Shown here one piece after another: positions 56,001 to 64,000 of a stretch of 64,000 nt of DNA (the stretch's first letter is position 1; every line of letters begins with the position of its first letter). The stretch is taken from assembly GCA_020912385.1 (NCBI GenBank), contig CP087211.1:1302001-1366000 (forward strand), in the 5' to 3' direction. The notes below the pieces were generated by a model. That model did not search any database. It worked only from the letters and a program-made list of their open reading frames with translations, and was not told where the DNA came from. The position numbers and the translations under genes were made by a program. The DNA comes from Neofusicoccum parvum (taxonomy: Eukaryota > Ascomycota > Dothideomycetes > Botryosphaeriales > Botryosphaeriaceae).

Positions 56001-56567
56001 TCATCTCTTACCTCTTGCTTTTTCCTCTGCATCCTTTGAGGACTGTGAGTCTTTCAGAGGCACAATCTCGTAAAGAGCCTCCACGATCTCCTTCATCTTC
56101 TCCAGCCCGTTCCACACCAACTTATCCCGGCCAAATCCCCAAGAGATTCCTTTAGCGGATGGAATTGGAGACTTTGGCCGATCTCCCCCAGGCCTTGAAT
56201 GAAAGCGAGCTCCGGGCTCCAGCTTGCCTGACGACGTTTTTGTCCGAGCTGGACGTTCCACGCCCAACTTCGACAACCGTCTCGCCACGTCGAGATTGTA
56301 CCACTGGAAGTTCTCAAGATGATCTTGCACCATGTCCCAAATATCCGGATTCTCCAACTCTTCGTCGTACCCTTCTTCTACCTCGTCGTCCGCAGTAATG
56401 CCGACGGATCGCTTCCATTTCTCGAGATGATGGTTGAGGAATTTCAGCTGCGCGGCTGCATTCCCAGAATCTCGATCGAACTGTCGAGCGAAGTGGACCT
56501 GATGGCCGAAAGCAACAGTCCCGCTGACGTTGGCCGGCACAGAAAAGACAAACCCCGCGGCGTCCAT
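50056..56567 (-). CDS. NLR-like receptor: HeLo-like domain, NACHT, about 40 ankyrin repeats, ZZ zinc finger
   Basis: Three exons, 56567..56012, 55959..50240 and 50184..50056 (introns 52 and 55 bp), give 2,134 aa. Residues 1-180 resemble a HeLo/HET-S-type N-terminal domain (GTVAFGHQVHFARQFDRDSG, then LNHHLEKWKRSVGI). The NACHT NTPase has Walker A GPAGSGKT (254-261) and Walker B VIVIDGFDE (353-361). Residues about 718-2026 hold 39-40 ankyrin repeats of the TPLHxAA-GH-xLLxxGA type. The large exon continues past the last donor to a stop at 50207, but splicing ACT|GTGCGT to TATAG|GAC produces CDSCETDIIGPRFICYEC, NFLDYCFMC and HPNHEF, a complete ZZ zinc finger. Fungal NLRs of this kind act in heterokaryon incompatibility and cell-death signalling: the repeats sense, NACHT oligomerises and the N-terminal domain executes. 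No in-frame stop interrupts the array. Confidence 0.87.
51710..52303 (-). repeat. 66-aa higher-order ankyrin duplication
   Basis: Three successive two-ankyrin units of 66, 66 and 65 residues start DPDGWTVLRWA, DPTGWTALRWA and APDGWGALSFA. Each contains VYLLSRGA and ends with (Q)ALLDHGVDIE-like text. They are more alike to each other than to other repeats in the protein, pointing to recent internal duplication. Confidence 0.75.
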
Positions 56568-57285
56568 GTTGCCCCCGGCTCAAGATCTCCTATATCGCAG
56601 GCTTGGCCCTCTGAGTGTCGGTCAGATGCTGTGGAAGTGTACTGGAAGTTAGTTCGAAGTGTAGGAACTTAGAAGGTGGCATTGTGGCGGAGCACGGAAG
56701 TTGGTTACGCAAAGGTGTGGGGTCCAAGATGGGAGGACCAGTTCGTTCCGAGCGCTTATCGTGCCTCTCGCCGGCCAAGGATTCCCTGCAAAACCAAGCT
56801 GTCTATGACAGTAGTGGTTTGAAAACACCTATGACGTGCCACGGTAAACATTACGTTGTTCTTGCTGAACGAATCAGCCCTTGGATTTCGCGGCCCCCAC
56901 AAGCCACACCATGGATCCGAGGCACTAATGAACGGCTCGTGTTTCGTTGCATCCGCGTGCCCCTACTAAGATTCAGCCTCACAGCCAGTAGTTGAATATA
57001 TTGTGCTTCTCAAGCGTACAGAACGGTGCTGCAGCTGACGGCTAGCTCGAAGAAAGATAGAATTTAAACATGCCGCTTTAGAGGTGGTAGACTGATCATG
57101 CGCACCTGTCCTCATTTGCTTTTTTTTTTTTTTTTTTCAATATATGGATCCCACATCGCAGCCGCCGAATAAATCTCATATCTTGCGCATCTGTGAACAA
57201 TTTTAAAGAGATTTTCTGACAATAGTAGGGTTCGCTATCATTTCAACACCCCCCGCAGTCCACAGCTTTGAAGACCAAAATTCGT
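56568..57285. other. Intergenic with poly-T tract
   Basis: 718 bp upstream of the NACHT-ankyrin gene and downstream of the GTPase gene. It contains an 18-T run at 57120-57137. No coding feature. Confidence 0.6.
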
Positions 57286-58248
57286 TTACATGATAACACA
57301 CGACTTCTTACATTTGGGCTCCACTCGATTCACGCATGCTTTTGCCATGAATGCCAACAACTCTTCACACCTTTCCCCGTTCTTTACAGAACACTCGAAG
57401 TACGTCGGAAGGGTAATCTCCCTCAATCGTGACCATTTAACCTTGATGCCACAGATCTTCCGCCAGTGCTCTTTGAGCACCATTTCCCTACGTATCTTCT
57501 CTATGTCATTTTCCGTGATAAGCTCGTTCATTTTCCTATCCGATCTCAAGTCGGACTTCAAACCAACAAGAATTATCTCTGCCGCATCGTAACCGCGGAA
57601 GTGCAAAGCTTCCACAGACCACTGTAGTATAAGAAAATGTAAGAGATGAGCATAGGTCGTATAGAATGAACGATGCACCTACGTAGTCTTTCACACGTCT
57701 CAAACTCTCCGGGTTGTCTATTGCGAAGCACAACAGCACAACCCTCTTATGCTCGTAGGCCATCTGCCTTAGAGAATGAGAATTCTCAGCAGATGTGTCC
57801 ATCAATTCAAGCTCAAGATTGCCGCGTATCGTATCGCACTTGATTATTCGTAGCTCCGCCACGTCGGGAACAGGCTTATCGGAAGGACAGTGGTTAGATT
57901 TTGACTCGGTGGGCGTTGGTAAAGGCTAACCTACGTCGAGGATGCGGCCCTTGGTGAGGAGTCTGAGCACATCATGTGAGATCTTCAGAAAAGAAGGACT
58001 TCAACCGCTGCTTACTGGTGCAGACTGCTCTTCCCAATTCCATCGTTGCCGATTAAAACAGCGCTGCGGCGGATTGGCCAAGTCTCTGACGGTTCCCAGG
58101 AGAGGGGCTCCTGCTCCGCAGAGGCCCTTTCCTTTGATGGACCCAGAATTCTCTCTGTCAGCATTGATGAATACTTGAAAGGATAATGCGACCGTCGTTT
58201 ATGAGTGTGCTTAGTATTTTCGATGTTGCGGCACGGTTGTAAGGCCAA
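57286..58248 (-). CDS. Divergent Rho-like small GTPase with CaaX box
   Basis: Four exons, 58248..58016, 57962..57935, 57874..57683 and 57621..57286 (introns 53, 60 and 61 bp), give 262 aa; a second Met at 58164 would give 234 aa. The P-loop is VLIGNDGIGKSSL. A Rho-family core follows: KRVVLLCFAIDNPESLRRVKD, then ILVGLKSDLRSD (G4, normally TKxD/LKxDLR in Rho) and YFECSVKNGERCEELL (G5). The end, KKSCVIM, is a polybasic CaaX box, so prenylation and membrane attachment are expected. Two elements are abnormal: the switch I stretch between P-loop and G3 is short and lacks the usual Pro-Thr, and G3 reads DTSAEN instead of DTAGQE. It may be a low- or non-hydrolysing Rho relative. The 28-nt second exon is the least certain join. 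Confidence 0.75.
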
Positions 58249-59813
58249 GACGAGGCGAAGCGGGGATGCGGCTGACCGGTAGATTAATTTGCTAGGCAGC
58301 AGTAAGGCTGACAGCGGCTAGCCAGAAATTTCACAAACAGTCTTAAAACATTTTTAATTTCTAATGCAATACCTCCCTTTGGGCAAGTTTGCCCGGCACA
58401 CACGTCATCCGAGATGGGTGTTATACAGAACCATCCTTTTTCCGTTACCGCAATTGTTGCACAGATTCTTCTGTATCAACTCCCGAGCTCATAACGGAAG
58501 GAAAATAACAATTGAGCCGCAGCAGAACCGACATTATAGATAAGATGAGAGCATGCGTGACCGGTGAGGGGATGAACTTCCTTGGATGAGTAAACGGATT
58601 CCGGAGATTGCGAGGACGGGAGGTTTGGAGACTGTGCATGAGGACAGAACAAGGGCCTTGAGCGAGGTACTCAGCAGAGCTCTTACTGGTGAAACTGAGG
58701 TGGAAGGAAGTGACGCTGAAAGTTAAATAGCACATGAGAAAGATAAGCTTCTCGTATTCCAGAGCCGGCCCATCCAGCCACGAGGTCACGTCTCTTGTGG
58801 CAACATCAAGTCAAGCGGGAACGCGAAGTGAGGACAGCTGATCAATGGGTTTAGTGAGGATGATGCTTCTGTGGAGGCATTCCAGATACCAAGCTCGAAG
58901 CGCACAGGGAAAACTGTGAGTTTTTCATCCTTGCTTGCAGCGAGCCGAGAATTTGTGGACGAGTACAGGAAACCTCTCGTATGTGGATGAAGATGCTGTA
59001 GAGGACGATCTTCCCCAATGTCGGTATTCAGGTGTCGGAATCCTTCTGGAGACATTTGAGACGTATACTTATTTCAGAAGGAATGGCGCGCTGAGCTTCT
59101 GTGGACTTCATAGTTTAAAAAAGAAATTGTGGAAGCGATTCTGCTGAGGACCATGATTTTGAAAACGGGATGAGGTTCTGAATAGATTGGGATGAAGAGA
59201 AACCTCTAAATGGAAAAATGTAGTAAGAATTACGCAAAGCTCGTACTACCTCACCTCCAAAATCATCGATGTTTTCTCACAATCAGCCGCTTTAGGCCAT
59301 GGTAACTCACCCTGTTCATCACTTGCTGCATTAATATTGGAGGAAATTTTTAAAAGTCAAATTTCTACGCCTAAGAACGCATGCCGCTCACTGTACGAAC
59401 CGAGATGATGAGGGGTATCTATGCTATGCTTGGGAATGAACAGTGAAAGAAACGGCATGAGCCAGAAGAAGAAATTGAGGGGAAGGAAAGGCATCAAAGA
59501 GACAAGCCAGTCATGGGCTCAGAAAATCCGTTGGCCATCTGTTTCTGGGCCCTAAAGCCTCACGAAGTTAGAATCCTCATCGCTGGGATTTCTGTTTCCC
59601 GAAGTAAATTCTAAGGCCTGAACGAAGGATTTTCTAGCGCAGAGTGGCATGTAAACAGCTCAATGTGAAGACCAGGTGGAGAGCCATTGGTGACAGCTGT
59701 TGAGATATTTGAAGCGCAAGAAAGCCGGAAGAAATGGGGTGCTGTAGTTTAGTTGGTGAGCGGCATCTCCGTAGGAGAACAGCTCGACCTGGCTTTAGCT
59801 GCTAGCAGAGAGC
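58249..59813. other. Intergenic, 1.6 kb, no supported gene
   Basis: It lies upstream of the GTPase gene and downstream of the RRM gene and is relatively AT-rich. Short frames only, none recognisable. Confidence 0.5.
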
Positions 59814-61405
59814 TTAGCAGTAGCTGATGGCGTCTGAGTCGGCCGAGCGAGGCCGGCAGATGTCTGACGAGTAGTCGCTGACAGCACTGTCACGTCGATT
59901 GACATGCTGCAGGGCTTCGCAGTCTCCGTCGTCATCCAAGGCATCAGAATTGAGGATCTCATAAAAGTTTGCCGATTTCCTCGGTTTCAGCTGGACTTGA
60001 GAAGTTGGCTGGACAGCGTCAAAGAAATTGGGATGAGTGCGTTGCGGCAAAGGCGCAGCACAATCATCGGGAACGAACTCCAACTTCAGAGCCCTGTACG
60101 GCATCCTCGACGCCATGCATGTACGTGCGTATCCACAGCGCTGAACGGAATTAGTGTAGACAATGAAGTCGTTGCCTTGCACCTTGATGTCAATGATGAC
60201 AAGGTTGTGGATGTGCTCCATGTCATTCTGAATATCGTGCTCAGTGACAAAGCGCTTTCCGTTGCGCAGACGAAGGATACGGGTGGCCCTATTGCTGGCG
60301 ATCCTGTTGTAGAGATGGTCATTGAGGTGAAACTGGCGGTCAGCCCAGTCGACATGAACCTACACATTGTTATACTCATGGTCAATCGCGTCCAGGACAT
60401 AATAGCTTACCCGCTTGCTGTTGATGTAGATGTCATGGCGCCGGGCAAAGGTACGGAATGCCTGAGCATCCGTACCACGCAGAAAAGAGACGCGTACGGC
60501 ACGCTCGTTGTAGCGGTAGACCTCGATGATCGTGCCACCTTTGATATGCTCAATGATATCCTTTAGGCTTGTGTCTGCGGAGAAGCCCGTCATCTCCAAG
60601 GTGCGCTGATCCCGGCGAGATATGTGGTCTACTTCGGGAGCATTCCGCTCAACAATGTGCTCGGCTCTATGCGGCTTGCTATTCGCGGACTGGGCAGGAA
60701 AGAATTTCTGTGGCATCGAAGGCGGAATGGAGTCCTGATTGTGTGGCATTGTGAAACTCTCTGAGGTAGCGGACGTAACGTTCACGTCGGAAGTAGGCGC
60801 AGAGAGGTCGTGAGACAAGGAGCTCGGTTGCAGATCCGTCTGTGGAGCCATGCTAGTCGTAGAACGTTGACCTGTAGCTCCGTTTCCACTGACGGTAGTA
60901 TGGCCATTGCTACGCTGTGGGGTGTTGGTAGGCGAGCCCCAGCGTGGGGTGGTGTACATTTCGAGAGTGGCCGGCTCAACTCCATCCTCGAGTAGGTTCT
61001 TCCGAAGGGTAACTATGTCAGGTTAAAAAGTCTTTGCGCCAAAATTGGCGGTAAGCTTACGGTACTCGCTTAGAGCGCGGGTCTATTGGAGGAGACGGTC
61101 AGCAACGGCCGGGGTGGTGGACAATGGGAGAACTGACCAGGAAATCATACTCGGACATCTGGATCCGAACCAGGGAAGGATCAGACGGATCGTAGGGCGG
61201 GCACTTGATGCTGTTAGCTCAGAAGCGCAGCAGCGGATCAAAGTTCAGAACGCGTCAAACGCACAAGGTGAGCACTTCAAGTGCGTTAGCATGCGACCCT
61301 GAAGTAGCTGGTGCGATGGACTCACCGCATGAAAAGAGCTTGGAAATACTCTTGGCCGACCTCAACCTTGTCGCCGCGAGCGACGGCAGGAACCGGCAGC
61401 GCCAT
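59814..61405 (-). CDS. Two-RRM RNA-binding protein, Nrd1-like
   Basis: Five exons, 61405..61326, 61210..61138, 61082..61061, 61012..60411 and 60359..59814 (introns 115, 55, 48 and 51 bp), give 440 aa. The N-terminus MALPVPAVARGDKVEVGQEY continues into IKCPPYDPSDPSLVRIQMSE, DFLTRALSEYLTLRKNLLED and TPRWGSPTNTP. RRM1 spans about 197-268 (LEMTGFSADTSLKDIIEHIK, then AVRVSFLRGTDAQAF). RRM2 spans about 280-350 (RATRILRLRN, DMEHIHNLVIIDIKVQGNDF, ARTCMASRM). The layout resembles fission-yeast Nrd1-type proteins of filamentous fungi, which bind mRNA in differentiation and stress. One donor is the weak GTCAGT at 61137. It diverges from the BCS1-type gene 250 bp away. Confidence 0.82.
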
Positions 61406-61654
61406 GAGGCAAATCAGAAGCAGAAGGTTGCGGATCAGATTTAGGTGAAGTGAGGAATTTGAAGCAAGCTGCACGCCCCAGGGTCCTTCTTCTGGAAGAG
61501 GAAGCGAGCTTGGGCCCGCGGACTAGGCCTCATGGGGCATAGAGGATCCACGGGATCTGAGCTTGGCAGCAGCCATGCGGCATGACGCGTGCCGGTCGCG
61601 GTTTCCCAAATTTTCGGCGCTCGACAATTCAACCACCGCGCGCCCTGCCCGTTG
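61406..61654. promoter_or_regulatory. Divergent promoter, RRM protein / BCS1-type gene
   Basis: 249 bp between the divergent starts. No consensus TATA is seen. Confidence 0.5.
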
Positions 61655-63233
61655 ATGGATCGCAATCATGGGCCACAGTCTCCGCCGCAACCTCAGCAAC
61701 AGCTAGCAGAGTCCCTCTCCGCGGCCCAAGGCGATGGCGGCGGCGGCTCGCTCTTTTCTCAGCTCACCGGGAACCCCTACTTCACTGCTGTCAGTCCGCT
61801 CCAAGACGCACATGCCAGGGCGCATTGCTGACAGCATAATGCCAGGGCTTCGGCCTTGCAGGGCTCGCAACCGTTGGCCGCTTAGGACAGCAGGGCCTCA
61901 AGCGTGGTGCTGTTCTCCTTCGCCGTCGCATGCTCGTCGAGCTAGAAGTCACCAAGACCGACGAAGCTTATCCGTGGCTGTTACAATGGATGTACCAACG
62001 TGGGCACGCACTAGGCTCAGAGACAGCCGCAGAGGCTGCTCGGTATGTGCCAAATATGGCTTGCAGGCAGGATTCGAAGTTCTCACATGGCCTTTTAGAG
62101 ACACCCAAGGCGGCGGCTTCCTCAACTCGCTCGCGCGCCGAATTACTCCGCGTATGCATCATCTCCAGCTCAACACTACTGTCCGCAAGCGCTCCGACGG
62201 TGCCGAAATGATTGATTTCTACCTTCGGCCCGGACATGGAAGGCACATTATTCGCTACAACAACGCCTGGATGATGGTCAACCGAGAACGGCAGGGCAAC
62301 TACCTGGATACGAACAACGAGCCCTTCGAGACTGTCACACTCACAACGCTGTATGCCCACAAGCACGTCTTCGAGCAACTTTTTGCTGAAGCTCATGAGA
62401 TGGCACAACAGCATCACGAGGGCAAGACGAGCATCCTCGTCCCCGAAGGCTTTGACTGGAAGCCATTCGGGTCGCCAAAGCGGAAGAGGCCGCTTGAATC
62501 CGTAGTGCTTGAAGAAGGTGTCAAGGAGCGCTTAATTCAGGACATGCAGGAATTCATCGACAAGCGAGAGTGGTACTTCGACCGGGGAATTCCGTACCGG
62601 AGGGGCTACTTGCTCTACGGGCCGCCGGGCACGGGTAAAAGCTCGGTTATTGAAGCAATTGCGGGTCACCTCAATTTCAACATTGCGATGTTGAATTTGA
62701 GCCAGCGAGGCATGACTGACGACAAGCTGCAGCTCATGCTCACCAAAGTGCCCCCGCGGACTTTGGTCCTTCTGGAGGATGCGGATGCGGCGTGGGTCAA
62801 CCGCAGACAGTCCAACCAGGATGGCTACTCAGGCGCAACAGTCACATTCTCTGGTCTCCTGAACGCGCTCGACGGGGTTGCAAGCGCAGAAGAGCGCATA
62901 CTTTTCCTGACGACGAACCATGTGGAGCGTTTAGACGAGGCTCTGATTCGGCCCGGCCGGGTGGACGTCACAGTCCGCATCGGAGAGGCAACAGAGTGGC
63001 AGATCAGACAGCTCTTGGAGCGGTTCTACGGCGAGGCGGATCCCGGCGGCGCGGGCCGGGAGAGGTTTTTGGCAAAGGCGCGTAAGCTCGGCTTAGTGGG
63101 CGCGCTGAGCCCGGCGGAGCTCCAAGGGCTGTTCCTCTACAACAAGGAGGATCTGGACGGCGCCAGTGCGAGTTTGGACGAACTTGCATCGATGCATGCG
63201 CAGTTGGCGCGGAAAGCGAATATCCCCGAGTGA
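61655..63233 (+). CDS. BCS1-type mitochondrial AAA ATPase
   Basis: Three exons, 61655..61789, 61846..62042 and 62099..63233 (introns 56 and 56 bp), give 488 aa. After a Gln/Gly-rich lead comes NPYFTAGFGLAGLATVGR, the expected transmembrane segment near residue 50, followed by the basic GLKRGAVLLRRRMLVELEV internal import signal typical of Bcs1. The BCS1-N domain continues through FYLRPGHGRHIIRYNNAWMM and GNYLDTNNEPFETVTLTTLY. The AAA domain has Walker A LLYGPPGTGKSSVIEAIAG (about 285), Walker B TLVLLEDADAAW and the conserved NALDGVASAEERILFLTTNH and RPGRVDVTV. Bcs1 moves the folded Rieske protein across the inner membrane for complex III assembly; fungi also carry Bcs1 paralogs of unknown role, and this Gln-rich version may be one. 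The first donor is GTCAGT. Confidence 0.87.
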
Positions 63234-64000
63234 CCTGGCCGCCACGGTGCTCCCTGTAGAATATGTATGGATAGGTAGATACTCGAACGAAGATGCTCTG
63301 TCTGCAACAAGCACCCTGGCGGACGCCGAAACAGCACCACTGGCGGGAGACGCGGAAGGTCAGGCCGTCTTGAGTTGAGGCCGCAGAAGCGGCCCTGGAC
63401 GCGAGGACCAGGCCGAGGTCGCAGTGGCTGCAAGGGACGGGCCTGCCGGTTTTGCGCCTTCGCTCCGATGTGACCAGTGTGTGACGGCAGCATGTCATGC
63501 GCGCATGCGGCAGGCGGAGGGCTGCGTGATGAGCAAAAGAAATTTCCTGTGACCTGGCAGCGATCGCAGCTCACCGCCGCGCGTGCCGCGTGCAAAAGCC
63601 CAGGGAAAGCCCCCACGTTGAGTCACGTTCCGCATTTCGCCGCTTTATCGTACGGCGGATCTAGCCTTGTTATCTGATGGAAAGACCTTTCCAAGCCCCA
63701 AGCGTCCCAGAAGCCTGGCTCGCAGCTGTCCGTCACGCAACAAGGCTCCTAGTGACGCGCCGGTCGCATGCAGGCCTCCGAGAGCGCGGAAAAGGCGCCG
63801 GCCCATCCTTCCACGTCAGGAGCCTGTTGTCCACGCCTATACGACCACGCCTCAGCCGCGCCCAAGCTAGTACATGGCACGTCCAAGCCGCAATCCCGGA
63901 GCACAAAAAAAGCAACTCGCTGCATCAGCCACCTCCCCGATGCTGTCTGTCGCCCGCCCAAGCCCCGCGCCGTATCACCACCCTCCAACGCCGCCGCACA
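63234..64000. other. Intergenic end of window
   Basis: 767 bp downstream of the BCS1-type gene. Only short frames with no recognisable content; a neighbouring gene may start beyond the window. Confidence 0.55.

Noticed and set aside
62067..62211. Acceptor TTGCAG at 62061-62066 for the second BCS1 intron
   Set aside because: It would keep a frame that terminates at 62211; the TTTTAG acceptor at 62098 enters the frame that carries the BCS1 and AAA domains.

Overview
This window is nuclear DNA of a filamentous ascomycete (Pezizomycotina). The evidence is many short GT-AG introns of about 48-115 bp (one of 195 bp), GC-rich coding sequence, single-gene transcription units on both strands, and fungus-restricted families: Pth11/SAT4-like rhodopsin-domain membrane proteins, DUF1765, HeLo-NACHT-ankyrin receptors, Dal5-type transporters and ascomycete class II peroxidase. 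A Dothideomycete is my best guess from gene style, but this is inference. I support 21 protein-coding genes. Exon joins were built by hand from splice motifs, reading phase and family resemblance. I saw no rRNA, tRNA, CRISPR array or intact transposon.

Left part (1-16.5 kb): a 5'-truncated VOC/glyoxalase-fold protein; a large intronless sterol/lipid glucosyltransferase-like protein with a VPS13/ATG2-like tail; then a four-gene stretch that could be a small metabolic or catabolic group: rhodopsin-domain membrane protein (-), Baeyer-Villiger-type monooxygenase (+), secreted berberine-bridge-like FAD oxidase (+) and Dal5-type MFS transporter (-). No PKS, NRPS or terpene synthase is in view.

Middle (16.5-36 kb): about 3.2 kb without a supported gene, then housekeeping genes: holocytochrome c synthase, a UFD1-domain zinc-finger protein divergent from an F-box protein, TFIIB divergent from ATP synthase subunit h (Atp14), and a 1,327-aa DUF1765 protein with basic phosphosite-like repeats.

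Right part (36-64 kb): a 3.1-kb gene-poor stretch, a secreted class II heme peroxidase, a 69-aa disordered protein, a calcineurin-like 5'-nucleotidase-type phosphoesterase divergent from ribosomal protein eL13, a secreted GMC oxidoreductase (possible H2O2 source for the peroxidase), a 2,134-aa HeLo-like/NACHT/ankyrin/ZZ receptor, a divergent Rho-like GTPase, an Nrd1-like two-RRM protein, and a BCS1-type AAA chaperone divergent from it.

The most interesting items are: the NLR-type receptor, whose C-terminal ZZ zinc finger appears only after splicing a 55-bp terminal intron; its 66-aa higher-order ankyrin duplication; the neighbouring Rho-like GTPase with degenerate switch regions; and the zinc-binding tail exons downstream of the F-box gene's stop codon.
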